Below, piece after piece: positions 32,198-44,866 of a stretch of 64,000 bases of DNA. Source of the DNA: Amoebophrya sp. A120 (Eukaryota > Sar > Dinophyceae > Syndiniales > Amoebophryaceae); NCBI GenBank assembly GCA_905178155.1, contig CAJINV010000008.1, forward strand, positions 930,001 through 994,000. The letters are read 5' to 3'. The notes under the pieces were generated by a model. It ran no database searches, was not told the DNA's origin, and was given only the letters and a program-made list of their open reading frames with translations. Positions within the stretch are counted from its first letter, which is position 1. Every line of letters begins with the position of its first letter. The position numbers and the translations under genes were made by a program.

Positions 32198-35119
32198 ATG
32201 ACGTCGAGTGCTATCACAACCGTTTCTGCGTCACCACTTGACGCGTATTTGCCATTTCTTATGGTTTTCGGAGGCTGTTGCCTGGCGATGGTATTTTTCG
32301 AAAAGGCTTTGAAACAGGATCCGGGAAGCGGCAACTTCCTTACCTTCACCGAGCTCTGCTTTATCGCGCTGGAAAATCTGCCCCGGCGGTTTATTTTCGG
32401 CCGGAAAAATGAGGGTGGCGGCAGCCTGATCACATTCCAGCCACTGGTCGCCGCAAGATCGGATCACCTAAAGCATGCCGTCTTGTTCGTCAGCATGAGT
32501 TGGCTAGTCAACTACGCGTTTTCCTTCAATATCGCCGTACCCATTTATGACACTGCAGAACTCGGCCGACCTTCATTCTTGCTTCTGGCGACTGGCTTCG
32601 TACGTTGTCGTTTTATATATTAGGGCTGTGGCGATTGACAGTGTCTACTTCTCTGAACAAGGGCTTGCTTCCTTCCACGTACTCGTGAAGGACAAAATTT
32701 TTTATGTCAATATCTTTCTATGAGAAGTGCTGCAAGAGTTGACAACCTTCAGCACGAATTTGAAACGCATCATGTACCCCGAGCTAAAAAATGCAATTGC
32801 CAGGAGTAGCGGGCGAGTCGAAAGCCAGGAAAGAACGCCGTCGGTCGTAATTTTTTTACAGCCATGCCAACCACACCGTCGTGCGATCATGCAATGTCGT
32901 TGCGACATTGCTAATTGGCTTTTTCTTGTATCCAGTCGAAAGCTTCGGCAGAAAGTCTTTGGGATTACAACTTATTGCACTCGGTTTGAATATGTTATGC
33001 TAAAAAACGTGTTACGTACACGTATCCGTGTTACGATCCTAATTCGTATCGTGTTTCTAGTGGTACAAGCAACTCCATTCAAAGCCTATGGTCCATAGAC
33101 CGATAATGATTAGGTATTGCGGAGCCGCCGGGGAGGTAGGATTAGTTGCAGTTTTTTGGCAATTTGTTGTTTGCTTCTGGTGGAAACCGAAGACCGAAAC
33201 GGGAAACAAGCTCTGCGTTGTGTGAGTAGATAAATCTTTCCCAGAGTAGTATGGTCCATAGTACTTACGTAGAGGTCAGCCTTTATCTTGATCTTATCCT
33301 GTCGAAGTTTTTGCAATTTTTGTCATACGTTTTTTCGATGTACCTATTCCAAGACGCAGTGCGTAGCGTCGGTGCTGGTGACGATCGGAATTCTCCTCGC
33401 TACTCTAGCAGACGCAAAGGTCGTCGCGGCTTGCCAGAATGTGCCAAGTGTGTGGCAGTGCCTGTTTCCGCAGGGAGTACCAGAGTCTGGGGCCGCGGGA
33501 AACGATTCGTTTCTTGTTTGGCTGGTCGGGATACAGGTACTGCTTCTCTGTCTTGTCACGCAGTCGTTCCTGGGTCACATACAGCGCAACATGTTACGAA
33601 AAGTGCTGCCATGCGTTGCCCATGAATGAAATGGAGGTTCTGTCTGCAATCATGATAATACCAGGCTCGCACAAGAGCGACGGAGTTCCGCATGTGCTGT
33701 GGTTCTTGCACGCCTCTCAGAAAAATAAATGCCTCTACCTATGGTCGTTTTTTGTTGACATTATATCGGTTACCTTGCATTTGATGCCCACCCTGAGGAC
33801 ATCATATCACTTTGAGGCTTACCCTACATGAATCTGTGCGGGAAAGGAGCAACATCTTATACGAAAAACAGAAAATTTCGAGCCGTTAGCTATCATCTAC
33901 TCGTACTCCTCTGTTGCAACAAGCATGGTGGATTTCTCATTTGCATACGACTACGATCCTTACCTCCAGCGGGAGCAGGAACCCAAAGTTTCAAAGAACG
34001 AGCTTGCAGAGGAGTTTCTTTACACCTCATCCATCGCGTCCCTGCTCGGTTGCGTCGTGTTCTGGGACGAGATCAAACTTCACTGGGGTATTTATTTTGT
34101 GGACATGATTCGGAAAACGAAAAACAAAAATACGATTTGATGAATCGAAAACCAAATGTGCATAATGAAAAATTCCATTTGTGACAAGTAAGCTGCAAGC
34201 ATGTAGAAGTATGTGGTTAACGCAGGTAACGCGTGGGCCTCTCCGGCAGCTTTTACACTGGACCTGCCGGCCGTCGTGCCCTCGTTGATGTCCTCTGGCG
34301 AAAATGGCGGCAACAATTACATTTCTGTGAGCATCCCGTTGCAGTGGTGCTACATTCTCGCAAACAACGTGGCACAAGCTTGCTGTCTAAAAGGTGTTTT
34401 TTACCTCTCGACCCGTTACTCCGCGCTCACGGTGTGCTAGCAAAACTTGAGTCAGGTCGAGGAGAGAATTTTCTTCTCTGATTTACCAGAAGCATGTTTG
34501 TAATTTGGGTAAGTATTCCTATGTATTTCTTTCCTGTTAAATTCGGGTACACCACCATCAACATGCAGGTGCGAACAAAATGAAAATTCTAGTTCCAACT
34601 GATTCAGGATTTTTCTAGGATTCCGTGTGAACATCACGCTTTCGATGCGGAAATTTTTTACCGTGGTCTTCTCGATTCTGTAGTATCTCTCGAAAACCGC
34701 ATGAAGCAGAAGCGCGAGCCTTGGTTGCATTCTTTCTTTCTCTCGCGCGAATCGGTATCATGAGAAAGAGGATGTCAAAGACAAATTCAACCGAGGCGTG
34801 TGTTTATGCTCAGTGCAGCTTTTCATTTGATGCGTACTTTCAGAATCCTTGGTCCCTGCAGCACAGCGTCGCGGCCCTCTTCGTTTTTGGTGGTGGATTG
34901 CTGTACTCGAGCGGAGAACTTCTTTTCAGCAGCATGAAGAGGCTTTATTCCGCGAGGACTGCAGATGAAGACGCAGCTGCAGGTGCGGATATCTCCGAAA
35001 AGAGCAGTGCGATAGGCACGCGAAAGACCCCGGCATCGTCCGCAAACGACGGCAGTAGAAATGCTTCGGGAAAAGAAAGAGAGCTGAATTCTTCATTGGA
35101 AATGAAAAAGACGAAATGA
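32198..35119 (+). CDS. UDP-sugar (UDP-GlcNAc/UDP-xylose) transporter, SLC35B4-like
   Basis: A multi-exon multi-pass transporter. Exon 1 is 32198-32599 (GT donor) and reads LMVFGGCCLAMVFFEKAL, DPGSGNFLTFTELCFIALE and VNYAFSFNIAVPI, matching the N-terminal helices of SLC35B4. Further segments: TQCVASVLVTIGILLATLAD (about 33355), WLVGIQVLLLCLVTQSFLGH (about 33517-33576), a segment ending SIPLQWCYILANNVAQACCL and GVFYLSTRYSALT at 34431, 34627-34680 (VNITLSMRKFFTVVFSIL) and 34835-35119 (YFQNPWSLQHSVAALFVFGG). The joined C-terminal part aligns without gaps to the family pattern. Two introns in it cannot be GT-AG (see findings). The protein would import cytosolic UDP-sugar into the ER or Golgi in exchange for UMP, feeding the neighbouring glycosyltransferases. 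The middle exons (about 32600-33340 and 33600-34200) are not resolved. Confidence 0.75.
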
Positions 35120-35960
35120 AAAAGGATATCGTGGCGACACATGAATATGCATTCATCCTAGTTCTAGTTCATGTTTTAATTGCATTACAGGTGTAATGTT
35201 GCTGCTGCAAGTGCAACAGGAACAGGCAGATGCCAGATGAGACCGACGTGCAGGTTTTCGGCAGCGCTTATTGGTAGTTGAAGGATCAGCGTTTAACACG
35301 GGAATACGAATACAATGAATCACAACAGCAATACCCCCAATGCACATAGTTTTCGGCAATAGAATAGGAGGACAAGGGGACGACCAAGTAGTTTAAAACC
35401 TCTTGCGTTTGGGCGATTGAAATTCTGCGAGATCGTCCATCGTCTTCGTCATGGTTATCAATTGCGAAAAAGTAGAAGATACGTTGTCGGTTGAAAGAAG
35501 ATGTTCGTATTCCTCGTCTGTCGGCTTTTATTTATGTACTTCGGTACTACGTCGTCCGTCTGCGTTCACTAATCTGGCGATCGTCCATTGTCTGTATTCG
35601 ATCGGCGCACATTTTCTTGTTATTTTCGTCCGCGTTGCGAGCCTCGTCCGACCACCCAGTACGAACGTTCACAACCCGCATCGTGCTTATTGAACTTGTC
35701 TTCGCTGTTCTTATTTTGGTTATTCTTGTCATTTCCCCTTGACACCGGAAAATCAGGACCTCCCCTCATAGTTCAACGTTGAAGTAGTCCATTGATTTGG
35801 TCTCTCCAGCTTTCATCCTGCTCAAATGTGCAATTAGTTACTTGAGAAGTGTAAAGAGGACGAAGATGAAATGCACGTAAGCTGTAAGGAAAATGACTTC
35901 TCAAGATCAAGAAGAAGCAAAAAAAGCGCAATAAACCTAAAGGCAAAAAAGATCATCGAC
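35120..35960. other. Intergenic region
   Basis: AT-rich spacer. The frame of the next gene is open from an ATG at 35871, which would place a lysine-rich extension before the signal peptide. I prefer the start at 35961. Nothing else is seen. Confidence 0.4.
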
Positions 35961-38900
35961 ATGGCGCTCGATGCTAAAATGGCCTCGAAAGTTTTTGTTT
36001 GCCTCTTTGTGACCACAGCCGCCATCCGCGAGTCGTCGTCGTTCGTTCTTCAGAAAAATAAAAAAGTCGGCCGCCCTTCTGCTCAGTCCACCCTGGAGAA
36101 GCCTGCTGTTGTTTCCAAAAGATCGAATCCCAGCAGCGCCAGGAGGTCAATCGAGGAAGTTGTTTCCATTGGGAGATCGTCGAGTAGTGTTCTTCCAGCT
36201 CCTGACGAGAACACCGTCAGACAGGCGTTCTTGGAGAGCAATAACACTGCTGATCTTACCCTTGATGGACACGGAACAAGAAGTGCTTCGAGGCAAGGCG
36301 CGGCGGGGAGAGCTCTTTCGAGCGCAGCGGCTGATGATCTCGAAGCAGAACCTCCACATCCGCTCACCGCGAGTTCCCTGCCCCGCCGGGGTTCGCAGGA
36401 GGTCTCCTCCTTTCAGGAGCAGGTGGATTCTATGCAGCCACCTGGCGGCTCAGACCTTGACTCCTTTTTGACCCGCAAACCGCATTTTTGCAAGAGCTGT
36501 TGCGTTGGCCCGTCGCCCAGCGTTGGCAGTGACCCCCTTACCTACGATGGTGAATGTCTTGATGTTGCGAAGTGTAGTGCAGCGAGTTCGAAATTTTTGT
36601 CCTCGGGCGTCCAGCGGAAATACGCACTGATTTCGACGATAGTTGGGAACAACGAGGAGCCCTTTCAGCAGGACGACCTTCTTGCGGGAACGTATTTTCC
36701 AAATTTTGCCGCTCTCGAGCTAGCCCGCCAAAACATATTGAAACACGACCGTGAAGAGTCGATCTCGGCATTGGACATTGTGGTACTCGTGCATCCTGGA
36801 AGAATCGCAGAAAAGCAAGAGCAGGAGCGTTCCGGATCGACTTCAGCTGGGAACTCGCATTCCCTAGTCCAGACTTTCCAAGAAAAATAGGATAATGAAA
36901 CTAACATGCTACCTTGTTGTACTCATCCGATGACGATTAGTGGTCGTAGAAGGTGCTTAGCTTTATTTGCATGGATTCTGCTCTTCCTTGGTCTTGCTGC
37001 TTCATGTTTGCAAATAGGCGGCACCACCCTGGATGTGGGTTGTCATCTGCACAAGATGAGCTGTCCCTTAGCTCTACGAATTTGATATATGGCATATTCA
37101 TTCAAGTTAGTATGCAGCTTGTACTTCTACATCTACATTGTATTTGAGGGCGACATGAACTAAATGAAATCAACGTCAGTGCTATCTACTATATGCATCA
37201 AGCTACGCCTACGGTGGGCACTTCGAAATGAGGCTGCGAGTACAAGAAAACGGATGGGCATAGGCACATGGTAGTTTTGAAACATGATAAGTAGCTTGGC
37301 GTGCTGTCTTCGCATGTGGTCGTTAAACGCGTTCCCTGGGTGATCCCGCCAGAAGCAAAGTATGATCCAGGCGAAGCTTGGGCAGGCCCAAAGGATTTCA
37401 TCCGGCTGCACGCATTCAACGAAACTACCTACGACGCGGTTGCTTATTATGACAATGACGTGGAGTTGCAGGACAGCGGGGAGAATTTGCTGGCCTTGTT
37501 CCGTTGCGTGGACGCGCAGCAAGATTTGCTGCTCACCACTACCGGTGGTCTCAATGAACCTGTTAGCGTTGGATTTTTCGCGGTAAAGCCTAGAGCCAAA
37601 ATCCTTGACTTGGCGATGGCTTACTCCAAAGTCGCGAATTACGACGAAAAAACGGGATGGGGCCGCTCCGGATGGACACTAGGCATTGCAAATATGTCAG
37701 CTGGGAGCTCATGCAAGTATTTGCAAGATTTGATTTGGAATTTGTTTGGTATTCTGTGGTCTTGTTGTAAAAGTAAATCTAAATGCAAAGGCATTTGTCT
37801 TATTTGTGTAGCGATGAATTTTGCATGATTCTGACAAGCTAACGAATGATCTACCATGGTGCATGGCCACGCAAGAAACGCGATATGATTTTCCGAGTAA
37901 GTAGCGGAACGGAACAAGAGCTTAATATCGATTCGGTTTTAGTATGGTATGCTCTACAGGTCCAGACAATCGTGTTGTACAGTTTCCGTAGCAATGACAG
38001 AAAGAAGCAACTCAATGCTTTTGCAGAGTTCCTGAAAATGACACATTTGCATGCGATAAAGACCGGCAAAGGGTTACTTTGTGGGTGGTGAGGCTGGCCA
38101 GGGGTTCTTTTTGAGCTTGTTCTATCACCCCAGTGCACGGCTTGTACAGCAGACCTACAAAGAAATCGGGCTTCCGCAGAGCGCAATCAAAGCAGTCTCG
38201 GTCGATCGCTGCCAGTGGAACTACCAGACGAACGGATTCGGCTGCGAGGTGATGAAAGATCACTGCCTCGAAATCGTCGCGCATCATAAGCCGGGGAACG
38301 GAAATTTGCAAAAAAAGGGAGCAGAATTTTACGCAGACGACAATTCGGTGGACATTAGTAGAGGGAGCACCGAGCCGGGCGAAGTGAAAGATCAGTGCCT
38401 GAAGCGCGGCTACTCGCGGCTACTTGCCGCTACACGGGGTCCTGCGCAAGATCAAGTCAGTCGGGTAAATCATTCATTCATTCAAGTTCCAGAGGACGCG
38501 AAGGCCGCTTTCTTCGTGAATGTGTTTTATTACATCGAAGATCCCAAAGACAGGAACCAATTGGCACATTTCCTGCCCGCATTTCCACTGCTTGCCGCAA
38601 CCTGGGAGGCTCACTTTCGCGGCACAGTTGGAAATGTGTACAGTATCGAACCTCGACTGACACTGGTAACGGATGCCAACGTGCGCACGTTCATTCCCGA
38701 CATGCCGGACGAGTTTGATCGGCTGCCTGATGCGCAAAGCAAGTCTGATCTCATTCGTTATGCTCTTCTGTACGGCCATGGTGGAATCTTATCACATGCA
38801 AGAATGCAGTTAGACCCGCGTGTAATTCATCTATCAGGTCACTCGAGTAGGTAGAGTTCGTATGATGAATTTTTGCATAAAAACCTTAGGGACTAGAAGT

Positions 38901-41081
38901 TCTTGGGGGGGACGAAAACTACGCTGAGTATTAACCTACCGAGCTAAGTTGTGCTGTTCTTAGATCTGTCTCGGTTACATAAGTGGTCGGCGACTGCGAG
39001 AGTTCTTGGATTTGATAAACCTACCTGGACACTGACTTCTTGGTGCAGCGCGACATACACCTATCATACAAAACAACTCCACTCCTCTAGACCCCTAATT
39101 GTATGCCAAAAGTTGAAGAAATAAGATCAAGGTAGCTAGTGCTAGTACACCTTGATATTGCTTCTGCTTCCTTGTCGAAGTTCGTCGAGCGAAGGAGTCA
39201 GGGGTAACGAAGGAACACAAGACAATTAACTTCCAAGCAGCCTCGGTCCTGCATGTACGAAATGGAAATCGGAATTCAGTGGGTGCAGCATATGACAAAG
39301 AAGTACGTGGTGTTTTTATTACTCGATCTCGATACCCCCTGGGCCCGGCCCTGGATCATTATTGCGAAAGATTGAAAATTTGGTTTTTTGGGGCGGGGAG
39401 CTGTTTCGCGCAATAACTTCCTCGCATTTTGCTATCTCTGGCTCTTTCAGACGAAGACCGTGACCGCATTCACTCTGACGACGCCGGTGCCCGCAACGTG
39501 GTGCCGGGAATTGAATTGTTCTCCTACGAGTACGATGGTCAACGCTGCCGAGGAGCTGAGGATCGGGATTTTGCTCCCAAATTTTCTTCCAATTTTCTGG
39601 GTGCCACGAAGGGAAGCCAATACATGAAACGCGTTTGGGAGGAACAGAAACAGGCCGTGGCGCCGAAAGCGGTCTGCGATACGCTAGCTGCGGATCAGGT
39701 GGAAAGCGAGCCAATTTGCTGCGGTATGGACCCGACCAAAAATTGCCACATTTCTTTTGGGTCGCTAGGTGAAGGCACGGCACACACGGTCCCCCTAAAG
39801 CCAGCGACCGTTCAAGACGATGTTGACCCACTGAAGTTACAAGAAAATGAAGGACCACATGAAAAACCGTTGCCCGCCGACGATTCTACTTCTTCCGCTG
39901 AAGAGTGCACAACGAAACCAGTAACCGCGGAAGGAATGACGCAGTTTGTCATTGCTCCCGGCATCGAAGAGGTCAAGAACGGAGAGACCGAGGCAGGCCG
40001 GGACGCAAAAACGAACGTGGTTACTTGTTTCCGAGGGGATGAGCACTTGGCCCCGTTTCACAGCAAATCGCTAGCTCTTGACGCGTCGACATCGCAGAGC
40101 AGTTCAAAAAGCGACATCCAAAACCTACAAAGAACCCCCAAGTATCAAGCGTAAATATGATGTCATAGTCTGTCACTGCAGCTGCTCTACTGAAAAAGAA
40201 TCCTGCGTGATGCAATATACTGTGTAGAAATAGAAAGTTAGAATTGCGTGGTGTGTGCTGATTCTTTGAGGAGCAAATAGTCGCCTCTTTCTCTTTTCGA
40301 AACGTGCCGCTGCGTGGTTTGGCTGCCTTGTCATCATGGCCTTCATGTCCTCACGAGGCCGCTCCAGATTCTGAAGTAATAATGTGCAGCAAAGGTTGTT
40401 GTATGGCCTTGGGCACTGTGCTCGACTACTTATGCACCCAATGTGCAGGATGTGCATGATGTAGTTGTGTCGGACTATGGCGTTTTTGCAGTTGATACTA
40501 GCGCACGCTGTCGCACTGCTTATCACATGTTTGCCAGTCTGGGAGCGCCGGAGGATCTGAAAACGGCGAAATGCGTCGAAGGTCTGAATGGCGACTCGCT
40601 GTTTGCCGAGGTGCTGACAAGAAGTCTGAACAACCCGGACGCCGAAACTGTGAAAAACATCTGTGCGCGAGAGTCGGAACTGTTCGACGAGGACCAGGAG
40701 AGGGCGCCCATCAACAACGCTCTGACACAACCAGCGGCACCAGCTCCAGTACTGGAACGCAAACGAAGCGCGGTTGCTGATCACGCACGCCCGGAAACAC
40801 TGGTCCCAGCAGCTGAGTCTTCGCCGTTGGCGCACGAGGACTCTCCTAGCGCTGACCCTCGTCCAAGAAGATCTCCCGAAGTAGAACAGGACTCTGAAGA
40901 ATCTAGCACCACTTCTGGCGCCCGTACGTCTTATTTGCAGCTGTGGACGGGGGTTTGCGTTTGGCTTGGTTTTCTCATGGTGATGGGAGCAGGCGCTTCG
41001 CTGACCTGCTTGTGGTACCTTTTTTCAAAGGGGAAACAAGGGAAGTTCGCTTGGGCAACAAGAGCCGTCGATGCCGAGTAG
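35961..41081 (+). CDS. Bidomain glycosyltransferase: GT8-like plus GT32-like, with C-terminal TM
   Basis: Coding pieces at 35961-~36890, ~37300-~37700, ~38090-~38800, ~39300-40154 and ~40440-41081 read on one strand and look like one gene with at least four introns. The start MALDAKMASKVFVCLFVTTA is a signal peptide. The first catalytic part is GT8-like: KYALISTIVGNNEE, LHAFNETTYDAVAYYDNDVE with DND as metal motif, SVGFFAVKPRAKILDLAM, then EAGQGFFLSLFYHP. The second resembles GT32/OCH1 enzymes: PRLTLVTDANVRTFIPDM, SKSDLIRYALLYGHGGI, a candidate DLD strand (LLLDLDTPWARPW, about 39320) and SNFLGATKGSQYMKRVWEEQ. Near the C-terminus lies a membrane helix (TGVCVWLGFLMVMGAGASL) before a short basic tail. 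Two sugar transferases in one chain suggest consecutive steps on the same glycan. Exon borders are approximate. Confidence 0.6.
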
Positions 41082-42610
41082 GACGACGCCATTTCTTCAT
41101 CGATGCTCTCACTTGTTTGTGCTTATCGCGTTTCAACAGTATCGTCACCAGACACAGAAAAGGGAGATCTTGATCCTCTTAAAGCAAACTTTCTTTACAG
41201 TATTTGGATTGCCACATCTTTTTCCTTAATTTTTTTTCAACATGTTTAGTAAATTTTAATTTGCCGATGCCGTCTATTGTTCAATCATATTCACAATACC
41301 ATTTTAAGTTTCTGTTTCAGTTTTTCTGTTTGTCTGCATCCACACCCACAGCCATTTTTGCACTAGATTTCTTTTCAACTTTTCACTTTAATTGCCTTAC
41401 AAACAACATTTCATCTAGTAATGTAGCTATCCCCTTGGTACAAGCATTCGCATTCCACTCAAGTATGCTTTTCTGTTTTCGCCAAAAATTCCCTCGGATC
41501 TCGAATTTTAAGAAGTTAAACAAAACCTGCAGGAGTTCCCCCGTTTATTTTTTCGTACGCATCTAATTTGTAAGTCTTCGAATTGGCCGCGTGCGAATGC
41601 GATCGCGATGTTGTAGAACTCTTGTCGTTTCGCGGAGTATAGTCATAGTCTGCATTTTTACTGTCCGTGTCGAGTGCAGGAGCCCTGCACTCGAATACAA
41701 CAGTCTAAGCGACGAGGCTCAATGACAATGAGTGCAGGACCCCTGATGTGCGCCTCCTGCCTCCGCCTCGCGGCTCTGGCGAATGAGAACTCACTCAATA
41801 ATACGCAACATGTACGCGACGTTTTTATTTTTCTTGGCGCACAGCCACAGGCACGCCGGCGCCGGCCCGTCCGTGTACGTGTACCTACGAGCTCGCGTCG
41901 TTGGCGCACTTTTTACGGAGTTGCAGGTGTGCGTTGGCTACATTTCGTGTTTGTGCCTCATGGTCCAACCTCGTTCGTTCTGGTATGCAAGTACTTCATG
42001 GTTTGATGCGAGCAGCACGTCGGCACTCGTTGTGTCTTGCTCTTCCTTGCGCACTTTCAAGTGTGGTCAGTCACTAGAAGCAACATCCGAAGTCGTGTCC
42101 CAATATAGTAGTCGTAAAGATTCACTTCGTAGTCTTGTCAATGTCTTTTCGTATTCGTTCTCCATGATGAAGCCATTTATCAATAGCAAGCTTGCGCTCG
42201 TGTTGTAATATGTGGGTTGCGAAGGTTGGTACTGCTACTGATCGTTTGCCACCAGTCCGTCGTGCATGACTCTCTTCGTGCTTGGTGAACAAGGTCATGC
42301 GTTCATTCGTTTATGTCCATGGGAAAGGGAAATAGATGTAGAATCGCAGTCGTCCTTTGATGCAGCTCACCTTTTTCCGTTTTTAGTGCGTGAAGGAAAA
42401 ACATAAGTAAAAGATAAGTAAGTAGTAGGGCATTGTCCAAGATTAAGATTTTTGTTTCTAATTTTTACCACAGGTGCTACGCCCCCCCAGCATTTCGTCT
42501 ATCACATGTTAGGCACGCGTTTTCCTCGGAAATAGTACCGAAGGAAAAATAGCCAGAGCAAGGAAGCGTTTATGTAGAGCAGCGCCTCTGTGCAATTTAT
42601 TTTTTTCGGC
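41082..42610. other. Intergenic region
   Basis: About 1.5 kb, strongly AT-rich (notably 41180-41570). Several short + strand ORFs occur but none has recognisable domain content. Confidence 0.45.
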
Positions 42611-44866
42611 ATGTGCAACTGCAAACCCGCACCACGAACAAACATGAGCTTGACTTTCTACTCCCAGATGCGCAGCCGAAGCTGGTTTCGGCGCTCCTCG
42701 ATTCGTTGCGCGACGACCATTTTTTTTCTGTCCGTGGTTGCTGAGCAGCCGTTCTTTTCGCTGGGATCGCGAGTTACTCCCCAGCGCCATGAGCAGGAGG
42801 TAGTTGATGTTGTAGTCGATGAGGATGGTGAGGAGCGACCATCACCCCGTGCTGCAGCCGAGAATAACGCGTTATCTTCCGCTGCCGCAGCTAACATCAA
42901 AGTAGAGCTGGTCGTGTTTGCGGACCGCAGCTTTCAAAATCGCTACCAGGACCAGCTGAACAGTTTGCGTTGCTTTGCGAACCAGCAAGCCGGATTATAC
43001 CAGTTTCGGAACTTCACGCTCACCAAGGACGCGGAGGACTGGGGTCGCAACGCGTCGCCGCAAACCAAGGCGGCCTGTCTCGGTGAGGGCCGTGACGCGT
43101 TCTTCATTCGCCACTGCCTGCTGGTCGCGTATCTGGAGTCGAAAGCTGGTGGAGCTGCGGGTGCGGATGGTGCTACCGCAGAACGTCGCGAGGAAGACGA
43201 GATCCCGGACGAAACGGTCTACGTCGCCCTGGACGCAGACATCGCTGCGCGGTCGTTTGAGCTCAGCGCGGACCCCTGGGTGGCGCTGCTGGCTGGCGCG
43301 GGGACGCTTGCCGGGCTCCCGCCGTCGAGGGTTGCAACCCACTCCAGCGACAAGCCAGGTGAAGATAAAACCGCGGCGAGCAGCGGCACGGAGACCGCAG
43401 ATGAAGTTTTGCCGGCAGTAGCTCTGGACGCGGTGGCGGCGGCTGCCGACGTGATGTTCTTCGAGCGCACCTGGGGTTTGGAAAACCACAACGAATTGAT
43501 GGCAGGCACGTACATGCTGCGCAACAACCCGCGGTCCCGGCAATTTCTCCGGCAGTGGGCGGCGTGGGAGTTCCACCGGCCTGAAAACGGGGCTGCCTTC
43601 AGCTCCGCTGACAACGGCGCCATTCACGTCGCGGTTCCCGAGGCGCTCGGGATTCCGGCTTCGCGTTGCGAGACCGCCTTTAACAACCTGCACGCCAGGG
43701 TGGACAACCTGTCGCCGTACGCGAAGGTGATCGGCTGTGTTCGCGAGCACCTAGGCATGGGATCCGCCGCCGCGCCCAAGTCCGACGCGGTCGGGGAGCA
43801 GTTCGAACGGAACGAAGGCATCCTGCTCGCTGCGGGCGACACGGCGGATCAGCCACTCGATCGCGCATTAGAAAAAGCGAACCTGTTGTCCGAGAAGATC
43901 AGAATTTCCGAGGAAAGTGGAAAAACAAAGAGCTCGACTGAGGAGGGGAAGACGTTTTTGCCGTCCGCGGAAGGGGCAGCTACCGAGACGCTGCTGCATC
44001 CGGACCGGTTCATTCCGCATCTGAAAATCCGCGTGCTGGGCTACGACCAGGCCTGGGCCCTCGACTGGTGGGCGTCCAACAGCAAAAACCCGTTCGGCCA
44101 CGGCCTGAAGAACATGACGGAAGGCCGCAGACTGAACTGGTTCTCCAAACCGATGCTTTCCTGCATAGAAAGCGGCGCGACAGAATTCCCGCACCGCGAC
44201 CACGCGCCCGTCGCAAAAGCTCTGGCGTCTGAACAGCCGGCCGACGAAAGCGAAAAGGGTAGAGACGAGGTGCTTTCTCGCTCTGCGCAGGCGCCAGAGG
44301 AGCACGAATTCGGTACCGCCGCAGGTGCTGATATGAACTCCGGGGTTGGCACCACGAAAGTAGTGCCGATTCTGTCTACGGATCGAGCACCAAATCGTAT
44401 GGGGGAACAGCAGCTTTCCCATTCCGCGGGTAGTACACCAACGCATGCTTCAGGAGAAGATCAAGGGGCCAACCTCGTGTCAGCGGCGTACAACCCACCT
44501 GGCCCTTCGCTTCTGATTTGGGCGTGGTTCTACCGGCTAACGATCTTGTGTCTTGTTGTGGCCTCCGCCTGTGTGGTGCTCCTGTTGTGGCTGTTTTACT
44601 CGAAGGAGAGGGTCAGTTGGATTTTAGACAGCAAGCTTGCCCGCACGTTGTCCCACTTCAAGGCAAAGTCCCAATCCAAGTCCAAGTCGCTCGTTCTCGG
44701 CCCTGGCGCCAGTAGTCCAGTGGACTTCATCGAAGATGACTCCTCGCCCTCGGCCGTCGACCGCTTGCTAGCACAGTCTCCCTCGCCTCCTGGTCGGGAG
44801 CCTCTTGGTCGCCGCAGTTGCAGCCCCCCGCGAAGTCCGCTGCAACCCTACACGAACCCTCTCTAA
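42611..44866 (+). CDS. DUF273-like glycosyltransferase with C-terminal membrane helix
   Basis: A single exon of about 750 aa. ATGs at 42611 and 42644 are both in frame. A hydrophobic segment (TTIFFLSVVAEQPFFSLGS) near the N-terminus acts as signal peptide or anchor. The catalytic part shows VELVVFADRSFQNRY, TVYVALDADIAARS with the DAD triad, and a strong DUF273-type block: NELMAGTYMLRNNPRSRQFL, RQWAAWEFH and SADNGAIHVAVPEALG. Then HLKIRVLGYDQAWALDWW contains a late conserved core. A membrane helix (LTILCLVVASACVVLLLWLF) precedes a Ser/Pro-rich basic tail. DUF273 proteins are predicted GT-A glycosyltransferases of the secretory pathway. Assignment rests on the NEL.AG.Y and DNGAIH blocks recalled from the family. 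Confidence 0.72.
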   Translation: MCNCKPAPRTNMSLTFYSQMRSRSWFRRSSIRCATTIFFLSVVAEQPFFSLGSRVTPQRHEQEVVDVVVDEDGEERPSPRAAAENNALSSAAAANIKVELVVFADRSFQNRYQDQLNSLRCFANQQAGLYQFRNFTLTKDAEDWGRNASPQTKAACLGEGRDAFFIRHCLLVAYLESKAGGAAGADGATAERREEDEIPDETVYVALDADIAARSFELSADPWVALLAGAGTLAGLPPSRVATHSSDKPGEDKTAASSGTETADEVLPAVALDAVAAAADVMFFERTWGLENHNELMAGTYMLRNNPRSRQFLRQWAAWEFHRPENGAAFSSADNGAIHVAVPEALGIPASRCETAFNNLHARVDNLSPYAKVIGCVREHLGMGSAAAPKSDAVGEQFERNEGILLAAGDTADQPLDRALEKANLLSEKIRISEESGKTKSSTEEGKTFLPSAEGAATETLLHPDRFIPHLKIRVLGYDQAWALDWWASNSKNPFGHGLKNMTEGRRLNWFSKPMLSCIESGATEFPHRDHAPVAKALASEQPADESEKGRDEVLSRSAQAPEEHEFGTAAGADMNSGVGTTKVVPILSTDRAPNRMGEQQLSHSAGSTPTHASGEDQGANLVSAAYNPPGPSLLIWAWFYRLTILCLVVASACVVLLLWLFYSKERVSWILDSKLARTLSHFKAKSQSKSKSLVLGPGASSPVDFIEDDSSPSAVDRLLAQSPSPPGREPLGRRSCSPPRSPLQPYTNPL

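Noticed and set aside
38800-39325. Additional introner between GGI and LDLD of the GT32-like domain
   Set aside because: The sequence after GGI begins TTATCACATGC, suggestive of an introner end, but I found no matching inverted repeat or 5-bp duplication on the right side.
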